From: Desulfotomaculum copahuensis
GTDB taxonomy: Bacteria; Bacillota; Desulfotomaculia; Desulfotomaculales; Desulfovirgulaceae
DNA: 53,239 nt
NCBI RefSeq assembly: GCF_001655685.1
Contig: NZ_LYVF01000099.1
Span: 1 to 53,239, forward strand
Direction of reading: 5' to 3'
This document shows positions 24,519-33,487 of this stretch, piece by piece (positions within the stretch are counted from its first letter, which is position 1; the number at the start of each line of letters is the position of its first letter). Below the pieces are notes generated by a model that searched no databases, was not told the DNA's origin, and saw nothing but the letters and a program-made list of their open reading frames with translations. The position numbers were made by a program, and so were the translations under genes.

Positions 24519-25786
24519 CAGGACGCCACCTTCTTCCAAAAACGGTAAGGGCGCTTGGCTTTCAGGGCATGCATCGCCTCCCCGGCGACGCGCACTAATT
24601 CCGCGTTTTCATTCAACTGGAAAAAGGGAAGTGTCACCGGCCGGCCGGATTCGGACACCACCGCCGCGATCTCGACCACCCGGCGCAACCGGTTTATTTT
24701 CGCCAACTGCACCACTACGTCGATGTTGGAAGCAATCATAGACGGGATAATATCCCGGTATGCCCGGCCTTCCTCCGACTGCCCGACCAGCATGGGCAGG
24801 CGGAGCGAAACCGCATCCTGCGGCGAGGTGGCGTGAAAGGTGGTCATCACGCTGTGGCCGGCGGTCATGGCCACCAGGACGTAAAAACCTTCCGCGCCCC
24901 GGCACTCCCCAATGATGTCCCAATCGTGCTGGTGGCGCACCAGTGCACGCACCAATTCGGACAGCGGTATTGCCCCCTGGCCCTCGATGTTCGGCGGCTT
25001 CGCCTCCAGGCGGCGGATGTCGCGCCGGTGAAACTGCAGTTCCGCTACTTCTTCGGCCGAGCTGATACCTTTATCCGGGGCGATCAAATCCGCCAGTGCG
25101 TTCATGAAGGTGGTTTTGCCCACCCCCACGTCACCCACGATGATCACGGTCAAGCCGATGTCGATGAAAAACTTCAACATTTCCGCCGCCCCGTCAGTCA
25201 GGCACCCCCGGCGGACCAGTTCATGCAGGGTGATGAATTCCGGGAATTTGCGTATGCCCAGGAAAACGCCGTTTACCTCAACCGGCGAAATGCTGGCGTT
25301 CAACCGGGAGCCGTCCGGCAGCTTGCAGTCAACAATGGGGCTGGTTTCGTCCAGCCGGGCGCTGGCCACGGCCACCAGGCCGCGCAGGATGTCCAGCAGG
25401 TGATCACTGTCACGGAACCTGATGGAATCGGTTAATTGGAAATCTCCGTCTATTTCCACCTTGACCACATCCGGCGCGTAAACCTGGATTTCCGTGATGC
25501 GCTTTTCCCGCAGGGGGTCGTATAAAGGCCCGAAGCCCAACACGTCCAAGGCCAGGCTGCGGGCCAAATAGCGCAACTCGGTCAAGCCAAGGTTCAGTTT
25601 GGCTCTTTCCAATTCTTCACGGAATACGCGCTGCAGGTATTCTTCCTGGCCGGCCGGGTTGCGCAGGGCCTCCCGCTTTTCTTTCCTGATGCGCTGGATG
25701 GCGGTATAGCGTACCAGGTTCAGTTTGACCGTCTCAATGGTAATCCTGTCCAGATAGTCACTTTTGTTTTTCAGTGACACGCTCAC
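24518..25786 (-). CDS. tadA: TadA/CpaF-type secretion ATPase
   Basis: A 422-residue hexameric ATPase of the VirB11/TadA family that powers Tad pilus assembly. Walker A is VGDVGVGKTTF (about residue 217), the Asp-box region is SAEEVAELQF, Walker B is HDWDIIGECRG, and the His-box segment is TAGHSVMTTFHA. The N-terminal domain (FGPLYDPLREKRITEIQV) is intact. The Asp-box normally reads IEDTAEL, so AEEVAEL is a mild variant. GTG at 25786 has GGAGGG 7 nt upstream and overlaps the preceding stop (GTGA). Confidence 0.95.
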   Translation of the reverse strand: MSVSLKNKSDYLDRITIETVKLNLVRYTAIQRIRKEKREALRNPAGQEEYLQRVFREELERAKLNLGLTELRYLARSLALDVLGFGPLYDPLREKRITEIQVYAPDVVKVEIDGDFQLTDSIRFRDSDHLLDILRGLVAVASARLDETSPIVDCKLPDGSRLNASISPVEVNGVFLGIRKFPEFITLHELVRRGCLTDGAAEMLKFFIDIGLTVIIVGDVGVGKTTFMNALADLIAPDKGISSAEEVAELQFHRRDIRRLEAKPPNIEGQGAIPLSELVRALVRHQHDWDIIGECRGAEGFYVLVAMTAGHSVMTTFHATSPQDAVSLRLPMLVGQSEEGRAYRDIIPSMIASNIDVVVQLAKINRLRRVVEIAAVVSESGRPVTLPFFQLNENAELVRVAGEAMHALKAKRPYRFWKKVAS

Positions 25787-27051
25787 ATAGCCGCCCTCCC
25801 TTTAAACAGGCAGGCCAGGCGCTTAAACCAGCCCATTCTCAACTCGTTTTTGCTCCATATTTCCTGCCCGACAAGGTTGCGGGCGATACCGGTGACCGCC
25901 CGGGAAAAATCGCTATCGGGGTAAACCAAAGCCGGCGGGCGGCCGTGGTTCACCGCCTGCTCCACCCGGTGATCTTCCGGTAAGGGGGGCACAATTAAGG
26001 GTACGTGCACCCTTTGCGCTACCTTATCGGATTTAAACTCGGACGTTTTGGATAGGCGGTTGATGACCAGCCGCATCTTCGACAGGTCCAGACCGTGTTC
26101 CGGAGCCAAGTCCCTTATGTCATCGCCGATACTTTCCACCGTAGGCAGGTCCGGCCGGGAGACGACCAGGATCGTCCCAACCCGTGAGAGAATATCCAAA
26201 CTGCTTTTCCGGACGGAAGGGTCCAGGTCATAGATCACCGCGTCAAAATGCCTGGTCAGTACGCGGTACGTTTTTTCCATCAATTCGGGTGTGACAAAAG
26301 CCGCATCGCTCGCCCGGGAGGAACGGGGCAGGTAGTACAAGCCACTTTCACTGTGACACATGAGATATTCCTGCACCGTGTTCCAAACAACCTTACCATC
26401 TTCATCCAGGTCCAGCCAGGCGGGCAGGGTGACCCGCGGTTCCGGGCAGCCGAGCCACAAACGCAGGTTGCCGCCTTCCGCGTCACCGTCCACCAGGCAA
26501 ACCTTATATACGGGGCTTACATTCTGACCCCACAGGGCCAGCGACACGGCCAGATTGACCGCCAAAGCGGTTTTGCCCACCCCGCCCCGGGTGCTCCAGC
26601 AGGCTATACTTAACTTGTTTGCTCTTTTCACCCGGTTGTCTGAGGAAGCCATTTCTTTTCCCACCCGGGCAATGACTTCGGCCGGTTCGGGTTCCCGCCG
26701 GGGTGCGCCGGCCCCGGGCAATGCGGCCGCCACCTCTTCGGCCGCATTGCTTGCGCTAACCAGCATCATGCCTTTCCCGGTAGCCCGCCGCCACAGGCTG
26801 ACGTCTGAAAGCGCCTCTGGTTCCACGGCGAGGAAAAAACGGCGATGACGGTACAGGTCCGCCATCTCCAGGGCAAATTCCAGACCGGCCGCGTCGGGGA
26901 AACCGACCACTACGGCACCTTCGCCTTCCGCCAGCGTTTCCACGGCGCTGCTTATGTCGGCGGCCACCCGCACTACCGGGGGAGCACCGGGCGGCCAGCC
27001 GGATAAAAAGATGTCCACGAATTCCCTATCGCCTACTACGGTAACGCTCAA
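25783..27051 (-). CDS. CpaE/TadZ-like MinD-family ATPase
   Basis: A 422-residue protein: an N-terminal receiver-like domain (1-125) and a C-terminal ParA/MinD-type ATPase. The deviant Walker A is STRGGVGKTALAVNLA (about 152), Walker A' is VCLVDGDAEGGN, and the switch region is AVIYDLDPSVRKSS. TadZ/CpaE proteins place the Tad machine at a cell pole. It has the best-preserved nucleotide site beside the one at 28855. TTG 27051 follows GGGAG at 10 nt; a stop codon lies just upstream in frame, so the start is fixed closely. It overlaps tadA by four bases. Confidence 0.88.
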   Translation of the reverse strand: MSVTVVGDREFVDIFLSGWPPGAPPVVRVAADISSAVETLAEGEGAVVVGFPDAAGLEFALEMADLYRHRRFFLAVEPEALSDVSLWRRATGKGMMLVSASNAAEEVAAALPGAGAPRREPEPAEVIARVGKEMASSDNRVKRANKLSIACWSTRGGVGKTALAVNLAVSLALWGQNVSPVYKVCLVDGDAEGGNLRLWLGCPEPRVTLPAWLDLDEDGKVVWNTVQEYLMCHSESGLYYLPRSSRASDAAFVTPELMEKTYRVLTRHFDAVIYDLDPSVRKSSLDILSRVGTILVVSRPDLPTVESIGDDIRDLAPEHGLDLSKMRLVINRLSKTSEFKSDKVAQRVHVPLIVPPLPEDHRVEQAVNHGRPPALVYPDSDFSRAVTGIARNLVGQEIWSKNELRMGWFKRLACLFKGRAAM

Positions 27052-27067
27052 AAGTTACCATCTCCCA

Positions 27068-27652
27068 TCACTTTTTCGGCAGCAGGGCGCATACGATTGC
27101 CGCCCCCTTGCTGAGTGCCTTCTGGTACTGGATGTTTTCATCGGAAGTCAAAGCCAACACAAGGCCCTTGTCACTCGCCTGCAACACCGGTACCGCGTTG
27201 AATAACCTTTCCGCCTGGCCGTCCTTGTACCGGGCAGTCACTTCCACCATATCGCCCGGGCGGACGGACCCGGCGACATCGGTTTCCAGTCCTGCCTGAA
27301 GCGCTACGCCTTCCTGGCCGGGGTAACGGACCAGTTTGCCGCTCAAGCCGGCTTTATCAGGCGGTAGCAGCATACTGGCACGCAATACGGTGCCCGCCGG
27401 AATGTAACCCCGGGCCACCCAACCCACGGCCTGGTTCGGGGATGTGAGAGCATCCGGGTACAGGGCCGCCCTCGGTATTGGTTCGACCCTTATATCCCCC
27501 GGGGTGATCACTTTTTGATCGTCAAGATTCTGGTATGCGACGACCACCGGAACGGCTCCAATTTTGTTTTGCACGGTATATATACTTCCGGCCACGGCCA
27601 GGGCGCCGAAGACCAGGGCGAAGATGAGCATAAGGCGGTAGTTTTTAAACAT
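27068..27652 (-). CDS. cpaB: CpaB/RcpC-like SAF-domain protein
   Basis: A 194-residue protein with an N-terminal membrane anchor (LMLIFALVFGALAVAGSIY) and a SAF domain (VVVAYQNLDDQKVITPGDI, then YIPAGTVLRASML). A second beta domain has the VRPGDMVEVTARY motif. CpaB/RcpC proteins form part of the Tad outer apparatus; in Gram-positives they probably link platform and wall. ATG at 27652 is inside the end of the upstream gene, with AAGGTGG before it. Confidence 0.88.
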   Translation of the reverse strand: MFKNYRLMLIFALVFGALAVAGSIYTVQNKIGAVPVVVAYQNLDDQKVITPGDIRVEPIPRAALYPDALTSPNQAVGWVARGYIPAGTVLRASMLLPPDKAGLSGKLVRYPGQEGVALQAGLETDVAGSVRPGDMVEVTARYKDGQAERLFNAVPVLQASDKGLVLALTSDENIQYQKALSKGAAIVCALLPKK

Positions 27653-28883
27653 CGCCGCCACCACCTTCCATAAGCCCCAGGGCGGCGGCCAGTTTGCCGA
27701 TTCCCACGGCTACAACGGCGCTGCGGCTTACGGCCGGTTCGCCGACGGCCAGGGCGGCCCAGCAGCTTTCCAGGTCGTGTTCCACTACCAGCGGTTCTTT
27801 GCCCAGTATCCGGCCAATGGCCGTTACCGGGACGCCGAAGGAGTTGCTGCGGTTTACTACCGGGATATATCCTTCAGTCAGGCTGTCAATGCATCTTGCG
27901 ATAAGTTCAACCGTCTGCACATCACGGTCCATGATCACAGCCATTTTACCGCCGCACCTGCTTACTGAAGACAGATCGCGGATATTGGGCGCGTTTAGTA
28001 TGATCACATCATGCTGGCCGCACAATTCTTGCAGAATTTCCGGCAAAGCTTCTTCACCGTCCGGCACCACCAGCGTCCCCCAGCGGGTGTCATACACTGC
28101 GGGAGGAGCCATACCGGCCGCGTCAGGCACCCCCAGGTGAAAGCCGGCGCATGGCGGACTGCCCAGATCGACTAAAGCCGTTTTCAGGCCTGCTTCCGCC
28201 GCGTGGGCGGCAAGGGATGTGCCGATGGTGGTTGTGCCGCACCCACGCTTGCAACTCGTTACGGTAATCAGACGACCACCAGAGTAGTCATGCGACTCCA
28301 AACCGTAGTTAGTAATCACGGACGGCGGTATTGGTTCCGGTGAAGTTTCTCCCGGTTCCCATGTTGTTTGTGCCGGTATATCCGATACCGTCTCGTTAAT
28401 TTCAGGCTGTTCACTCACTGCCGGGTTAACTGAAAGTGTAGTTTTACCCATGCCTGCTTTGGGCCTGTACACGGGTAGTTGATTAGATTCTTCCTGCGGA
28501 CCGGACGGCGACCATACCGGGGGGTCAAGGTTCATTTCGCTATCCATTGCCTCCCTGATCGCTTCCAGCAACCGCGAGGCCCGGATGGTTTCCCCGGGCG
28601 GGCAGGTTAAGAGCCATTCCCCGAGCAGGCCCAGGGCGACCAGTTCACGGCGCACCTCTTCGGCGCTTTCGTTTTCTTCTCCCAGCACCACCAGCACCGG
28701 AGCCGCCCAACCGGTGGCTTCCAGGGCGTCTTTTACCGTCGCCGGGGTTACCCGGCTGATGACCACTACATCCGGCGGGTTGGCGGGGTCGATGTTGCCG
28801 GTGGTCACCTCCGCGTCCTTCAGGTTCCGCTTGAGCCAGTTTTGGGCTGGACTGTTATCCAGCATGAGCAAGACTTTTTTCAG
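27645..28883 (-). CDS. Degenerate CpaE-like protein with displaced P-loop-like motif, probable CTG start
   Basis: A roughly 412-residue CpaE-like protein. The receiver-like N-terminus (VLLMLDNSPAQNWLK, then PPDVVVISRV) is followed by a Pro/Glu-rich linker and a MinD-like core. The core's own P-loop is CKRGCGTTTIGTSLA: the essential Lys of GKT is Thr, so ATP hydrolysis is doubtful. Yet the linker carries KAGMGKTTLSVNPA (about residue 145), a near-perfect Walker A out of structural context. CTG at 28883 has AAAGGGGAG 7 nt upstream and gives the start x-KKVLLMLDNS; TTG 28871 and ATG 28865 lack a site. It is probably a structural pseudo-ATPase. Confidence 0.75.
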   Translation of the reverse strand: MKKVLLMLDNSPAQNWLKRNLKDAEVTTGNIDPANPPDVVVISRVTPATVKDALEATGWAAPVLVVLGEENESAEEVRRELVALGLLGEWLLTCPPGETIRASRLLEAIREAMDSEMNLDPPVWSPSGPQEESNQLPVYRPKAGMGKTTLSVNPAVSEQPEINETVSDIPAQTTWEPGETSPEPIPPSVITNYGLESHDYSGGRLITVTSCKRGCGTTTIGTSLAAHAAEAGLKTALVDLGSPPCAGFHLGVPDAAGMAPPAVYDTRWGTLVVPDGEEALPEILQELCGQHDVIILNAPNIRDLSSVSRCGGKMAVIMDRDVQTVELIARCIDSLTEGYIPVVNRSNSFGVPVTAIGRILGKEPLVVEHDLESCWAALAVGEPAVSRSAVVAVGIGKLAAALGLMEGGGGDV

Positions 28884-30147
28884 AGCGCTTCTCCCCTTTC
28901 CTGAACAGTTTTGCGAAGAATCCCCGCAGCCGGGACAAAAACCCTTCTTTAGTGCGTATGACGGTACCGAACCCGGGCACTAAAAGTAGAGCCATGTTTT
29001 CGATGGATTCCTTAAAAAGAGATTCTTTTTTAAGGAGCACGGGCAGGGTATGGTTTTGGGCGGCTTCTTCGATGGCCGGGCTGTCATCCGGGATGACGAA
29101 GCCAAGCTCCAAACCAACCTTTTTGGCTACTTCCTCCGGCCGGCGCGGGGCGCGGGGCCGGTCCCGGTTGACGACGAACCGAACCCGTAAAGGGTCTACC
29201 GGTTTGCCCGGGCCGATCACCTGATCCATGGTGCGTACGGCCCCGGATATGGACATCTCATCAGGTGTGGCCAGCAGGAATACCACGTCGGCCATGGATA
29301 GAGCTTTCCTTTCACGGTGTTCCAGCGCGCCCCCGGCCATGTCCACCACAATGAAATCAAAATGGTAAGACAGGACATCCAACACTGTTTCCGTAAGGCG
29401 GTTCGTGATTGCACCGGCCTGGTAGGAGGCCTCCGGGGAAGGCAGTACGAACATGCCCGCCGGACCGGTAGCCAGGAAACTTTCCACCGTCACCCGGTCA
29501 TGAGTTTTCCCCCGGGGAAAATCATCCCACAAAATCATATCCACCACCGGACGCGAGTTGGGAAACAGGTAATCTGTAGTGCATCCCGCTTTTACATCCA
29601 GATCCACCAGGCAAACAGCGTAACCCTGACGCCGCAGGACGGCCGCCAGGTTCATGGATAGAGTGGTTTTTCCCACGCCTCCTTTAAGGCTGTACAGGGC
29701 GATGATTGTCGCCCGTTTTGCCGGGGCGGGCAGGTTGTTCGCGTACCCCTGGGTCTTATTGGTCTTAGATGAAGTGGTGGTGTCCGGTTGCTGCTTCCTT
29801 TCAGGCGTTTCTTTTCCTACGGTGACTGTTTTCGTCCAAACGGACTGAACAGCATCGCCCGTTTGCGGCACCGTGGCTTTTGTCCTTACCTGGATGCCCA
29901 GTTTGACGGCTGCCGCCGCCGGGCTATTGACCACCGCTACGCCGGTTCCGGTGGCGGCGCGCCAGAGGGCCAGGGACGGGGCGCCGATCAGAAAAACGCG
30001 GGCGGGCAGGTATTCCCGCGCGGTTTCCAAAGGGGCATCAGTGATTACCACATCTGCCGGAGCGGGGGTCCCCTGTTCCTCAATGCCACCGAATGTCTCA
30101 CGGCATTGTTTAAGGAGCTTTTGGCTTCCAAAAACGTAGATTTTTAT
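28855..30147 (-). CDS. CpaE-like MinD-family ATPase, probable ATA start
   Basis: A roughly 430-residue protein with an N-terminal receiver-like domain and a C-terminal ATPase that has a full deviant Walker A (YSLKGGVGKTTLSMNLA), VCLVDLDVKAGC and IVVDMAGGAL. The C-terminal tail is basic (FFAKLFRKGEKRSEKS). A GTG at 30051 would give 398 residues, but it has no ribosome site and would cut the first beta strand. ATA at 30147 has AAGGTG 7 nt upstream, and the extra residues (KIYVFGSQKLLKQCRETFGG) look like a normal domain start. It probably heads the CpaE array after the GGDEF fusion gene. Confidence 0.82.
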   Translation of the reverse strand: MKIYVFGSQKLLKQCRETFGGIEEQGTPAPADVVITDAPLETAREYLPARVFLIGAPSLALWRAATGTGVAVVNSPAAAAVKLGIQVRTKATVPQTGDAVQSVWTKTVTVGKETPERKQQPDTTTSSKTNKTQGYANNLPAPAKRATIIALYSLKGGVGKTTLSMNLAAVLRRQGYAVCLVDLDVKAGCTTDYLFPNSRPVVDMILWDDFPRGKTHDRVTVESFLATGPAGMFVLPSPEASYQAGAITNRLTETVLDVLSYHFDFIVVDMAGGALEHRERKALSMADVVFLLATPDEMSISGAVRTMDQVIGPGKPVDPLRVRFVVNRDRPRAPRRPEEVAKKVGLELGFVIPDDSPAIEEAAQNHTLPVLLKKESLFKESIENMALLLVPGFGTVIRTKEGFLSRLRGFFAKLFRKGEKRSEKSLAHAG

Positions 30148-30175
30148 ATTTGCTCACCTTCCTTTCTTAAAATGC

Positions 30176-30215
30176 CACACAAAAAACAACCGCCGGCTTT
30201 CGTTAAAGTCCAGCG
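30176..30215 (-). terminator. Intrinsic terminator overlapping the end of the GGDEF fusion gene
   Basis: Minus strand CCGCTGG, CTTT, loop AACG, AAAG, CCGGCGG, then TTGTTTTTT. The stop codon lies in the hairpin, so translation to the end may affect termination. Confidence 0.8.
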
Positions 30216-32449
30216 GCTATTTCGAGCTTTATAAAGACTTCGGCAAGGTCTTTAGAATATATGACCGGGGGAATGCCCCGTTTCATTCCCCGGGCGGCCT
30301 CGACTGGCCGCTCAGGGATGGCTATTAAGTCCCCGTCCCCAGCCGGCCCATTTGTCCGGTTGAGCACGGTAATCGCATTCCTTCTCTCCAGTGGTTTTAT
30401 ATTCCCCTTGCTCCCTGAATTGATCACCTCCAGCATGAGATCTGGATCAGCCATGTTGAGGTTACCGTCAACGATTATTACATCACAGGGCAGTTTTATC
30501 AGGTCTTCGGTTGATTCGATGTTGCCGGATATTAGCATCACCCCGGTGACTTCCTCACATTGTCCGCCCAGCTTCCATGCCTGGGCAGGATTGTTGAGCG
30601 CCCGATCTAAAGGCACTGGCTTTGCTTTGTACCATATGATCTCGTTATGTGAAGTAACCAGGATGACGGAATAGCCCTTCCAGGTCAACACGGCGGCAAA
30701 ATTGGCGGCCACGAAAGTCTTGCCCGTAGGTAAAGGGGACCATACCGTAACTACTTTAGGTACCCGCTTGGTTTCAATCGAACGGGGCGGTGCCTCTTTA
30801 GGCTTATTTTGGGGTTTCTGCTTACTGGCGGCCGGCTGCTCTTGCCTCAGTAGTTGCTGCACCGGGGGTTCTTCCACCCCCACCGCCACCACCCGGTTCC
30901 GGCCGGCCCCTTTGGCCCGGTACATGGCCTGGTCCGCCGCCTTGATCAACTCCCCCGCATTTTCGGCGTCCCGGCCCATCACGGCCAGGCCGCCGGAAAA
31001 GGTGGAGCTGATCCCCTGCCCTGCCGGCAGCTTTATCCGGTGTCCGGCCCATCCCCGGCACAGGCGCTCAGCGATTTCCCGGGCGTCCTCCAGACTGGGA
31101 AATACGACGATGAACTCTTCTCCGCCGTACCGGGCGGCCAGGTCAACCTGCCGTACGCCGCCGGCCAGGAAACCGGCGAACTGCTTCAACACGGCATCCC
31201 CGGCGTCGTGGCCGTGGGTGTCGTTCACCCGCTTGAAGTGATCCAAATCGGCCATAAGTAAGGAGAACGGCACCCCGGTTTCCCGGTAGCGCCGCTCCTG
31301 AAACGCCAGGTATTGCAGCAGAAATTCCCGGTTATAAAGCCCGGTGAGATTGTCCCTGGCCGCTTTGTCCCACATCTCCCGCATCTTTGCCGCCCGGGCG
31401 CGGACGCGTTCGACGGCGGCGGCATCCAGGACGTCCACGCATTCGTCCGCGCCTACTTGGTAGCAGCATCCGGTGTCGCACCTCCCCTGAACGATGATGG
31501 GCACGGCGGCAAGCCGGAAGTCCCGGCGCAAGGCTTTTATTGCGCCGGTTAAATCCGGGATGTCGGCGGGGACAATGGCGGCGGTGGGATTCGCCGCAAT
31601 CAGTTCGTCGATGGTTCGGCATCCCCCGGGACCGTATACCGGAAAGTCATCGGGAATGGGAAAATCAGCATTGGTGGTCTTAATAGTTTCAGTTTCAGCC
31701 CCTGAAACACTTTCCGTTTCCGACATTTCTTCCGTTGACGCCAGCGTGCCCCGTTTAAATCGGCTGATGATATGCTCCACCCTGCCTTGAGGCACGGTTT
31801 CGCCCAAAACAGCCAGGACTATTTTTTTCATCCCGGCTTCGATCTTCTTCCCACACGATACAAGCGGTTCCCGGTGAGTAACCGATTTTTTAACCGCTTT
31901 TGGATCGTCGGGTATTTCAAACCAACTGTCCACTCCGTAAAAACGCGCCATATCGCGGGGGTGATAAACACCCTTCCTATTTACCACAAGGATAAAATTA
32001 TCCGGGATTAATTCACGTTTAATCATGCATCTTTGAGAGGGTTCGGTTACCAGGATAACTTTTTCTAAACTGATAGTTTTTGCTATACCGGAAATACCGG
32101 GCTTCCGAAGATGGCCCAGATCCAAAACAACAACTTCAAATGTGGACGTAAAGCCGCCTATGAAGGAAGCCGCCTTTTCTATATCAACTTGTTTTTCCCG
32201 CTCCGAGCCGGGCAAAACGGTTAACCCGTAACTGGTGGAGAGCAGTTGTTCACCCTCCCATCCACTGATGTCGGCATACACCCCTTCTTTAGCCTTCTCG
32301 GCCAGACCAAGGGCAGACAATATATCGGTGCCGCCGAATAATTCAGCCACCAGAACTCTATAGCCTCCGTGGGCGAGAACAACCGCCAGATTGGCCGCTA
32401 CCGTGGTCGTTCCCACACCTGAGACGGCACCCATTACGCCTATAAGCAA
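30203..32449 (-). CDS. ParA-like / receiver-like / GGDEF / ParA-like fusion protein
   Basis: A 748-residue four-part protein. (1) MinD/ParA-like domain, about 1-235, with altered P-loop AVSGVGTTTVAANLA (Lys to Thr). (2) Receiver-like domain, about 275-360 (AAIVPADIPDLTG, VGADECVDVL). (3) GGDEF diguanylate cyclase, about 375-540, with DNLTGLYNREFL, MADLDHFKRVND and active site RYGGEEF at about 442; the inhibitory RxxD site (RQVD) lies five residues before it. (4) A second ParA-like domain, about 565-748, with SPLPTGKTFVAANFAAVL. The GGDEF part should make c-di-GMP; the rest looks like a CpaE-type scaffold. TTG 32449 is favoured (AAGGTG, 5 nt), as ATG 32515 lies inside the upstream gene. Confidence 0.88.
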   Translation of the reverse strand: MLIGVMGAVSGVGTTTVAANLAVVLAHGGYRVLVAELFGGTDILSALGLAEKAKEGVYADISGWEGEQLLSTSYGLTVLPGSEREKQVDIEKAASFIGGFTSTFEVVVLDLGHLRKPGISGIAKTISLEKVILVTEPSQRCMIKRELIPDNFILVVNRKGVYHPRDMARFYGVDSWFEIPDDPKAVKKSVTHREPLVSCGKKIEAGMKKIVLAVLGETVPQGRVEHIISRFKRGTLASTEEMSETESVSGAETETIKTTNADFPIPDDFPVYGPGGCRTIDELIAANPTAAIVPADIPDLTGAIKALRRDFRLAAVPIIVQGRCDTGCCYQVGADECVDVLDAAAVERVRARAAKMREMWDKAARDNLTGLYNREFLLQYLAFQERRYRETGVPFSLLMADLDHFKRVNDTHGHDAGDAVLKQFAGFLAGGVRQVDLAARYGGEEFIVVFPSLEDAREIAERLCRGWAGHRIKLPAGQGISSTFSGGLAVMGRDAENAGELIKAADQAMYRAKGAGRNRVVAVGVEEPPVQQLLRQEQPAASKQKPQNKPKEAPPRSIETKRVPKVVTVWSPLPTGKTFVAANFAAVLTWKGYSVILVTSHNEIIWYKAKPVPLDRALNNPAQAWKLGGQCEEVTGVMLISGNIESTEDLIKLPCDVIIVDGNLNMADPDLMLEVINSGSKGNIKPLERRNAITVLNRTNGPAGDGDLIAIPERPVEAARGMKRGIPPVIYSKDLAEVFIKLEIAAGL

Positions 32450-32469
32450 ATTGTCACCTTCTTCCCCAC

Positions 32470-33444
32470 CTAATAGTTTCCTGACGGCACTTTGAGCCAC
32501 TCCAGAGGATTGCATGGCTGGCCGTTGACGTAAACCCCAAAGTGCAGGTGGTTACCGGTAGAATAACCGGTGCTCCCGACGTAGCCGATGGTTTGGCCGG
32601 CACTCACGGTTTCACCCTCGTACACCGCGACACCGGAAAGGTGCCCGTATAAAGTCATACAGGAATCACTTTCCACTTCCACGCAGATTCCAAAGCCGTC
32701 ATTATAGTGGGCCATGATTACTTTTCCAGAAATGGCCGATACCACCGGAGTACCTTTGGGCGCGGGAATGTCTATCCCGGCGTGAAACTCGCCTTTGCCA
32801 TCCAGGTAGCGGTAACCATAACCGGAGGATAGGGCGGTATGCCCCGGCAGAGGCCATACACCGTTTCCAGTGGGCAGCATGTCGGAGGAATAAGATGTGG
32901 CAATGGACATCACTTCTCGTACATACCACCAGGCATGGTTATAATCCCAAATGGCCTTTGAGGGATCGGTTTCAAAACCACACGCTTTCAAATAGTTGGC
33001 TGCGGTATATATGGCGTCCCAGGGATTGTATGGATCATAAATCCCGTCACCGTTGCCGTCCTGTTTATATGACTCCCAGGTGGATGGGAGAATCTGCATA
33101 AATCCCACTGCGCCTGCACTGGATGTGAACATATTCTGTCCGAAGTCTGTTTCGACTTTCGCAATGGCCGCCAGCACGGCCCAGGACACCCCGTATTTTT
33201 GCTGGGCACTGACGAATACCGGCAATAAGTTGGCCGGGATCTCGTTTTTGGCGATGTTGGTCGCGGCACCAGAATTAAATCCGGTCGATATGCCAAGCAT
33301 TCCGGAAAACATTATTGCTGCCAGGATAAAGATAAAAATAAAAAAGAGGGGAATTAAAAAAATAAATATGATTAGGGCGGTATTTATGCTCTTTCTGCCG
33401 CCCCCCAGAAGTTTAACCGCCTTACCAGCTAATGCTATATCCAA
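32470..33444 (-). CDS. SLT plus M23 cell-wall hydrolase of the T4SS
   Basis: A 324-residue bifunctional wall enzyme. One membrane helix (about 20-48) is followed by a lytic transglycosylase domain (catalytic Glu in AIAKVETDFGQN, then GAVGFMQILPSTW). Next is an M23 zinc endopeptidase domain (HAGIDIPAPKGTPV, MTLYGHLSG, GNHLHFGVYVNG). It fills the VirB1/TcpG/CwlT role of opening peptidoglycan for the channel. Known Gram-positive versions usually pair SLT with NlpC/P60; M23 here is a variant. TTG 33444 is likely (AGGTG, 6 nt). Confidence 0.92.
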   Translation of the reverse strand: MDIALAGKAVKLLGGGRKSINTALIIFIFLIPLFFIFIFILAAIMFSGMLGISTGFNSGAATNIAKNEIPANLLPVFVSAQQKYGVSWAVLAAIAKVETDFGQNMFTSSAGAVGFMQILPSTWESYKQDGNGDGIYDPYNPWDAIYTAANYLKACGFETDPSKAIWDYNHAWWYVREVMSIATSYSSDMLPTGNGVWPLPGHTALSSGYGYRYLDGKGEFHAGIDIPAPKGTPVVSAISGKVIMAHYNDGFGICVEVESDSCMTLYGHLSGVAVYEGETVSAGQTIGYVGSTGYSTGNHLHFGVYVNGQPCNPLEWLKVPSGNY

Positions 33445-33460
33445 AAGGATCACCTCACAA

Positions 33461-33487
33461 CAAAAGAGATCCCGGACGGGGATCTCT
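33461..33487 (-). terminator. Intrinsic terminator
   Basis: Minus strand AGAGATCCC, loop, GGGATCTCT, then TTTGTTGT, overlapping the stop of the 33486 gene. It separates the channel genes from the wall hydrolase. Confidence 0.8.

Noticed and set aside
28855-30051. GTG 30051 as start of the CpaE-like gene
   Set aside because: No ribosome site, and it removes a well-formed first strand and helix; ATA 30147 has an ideal site.
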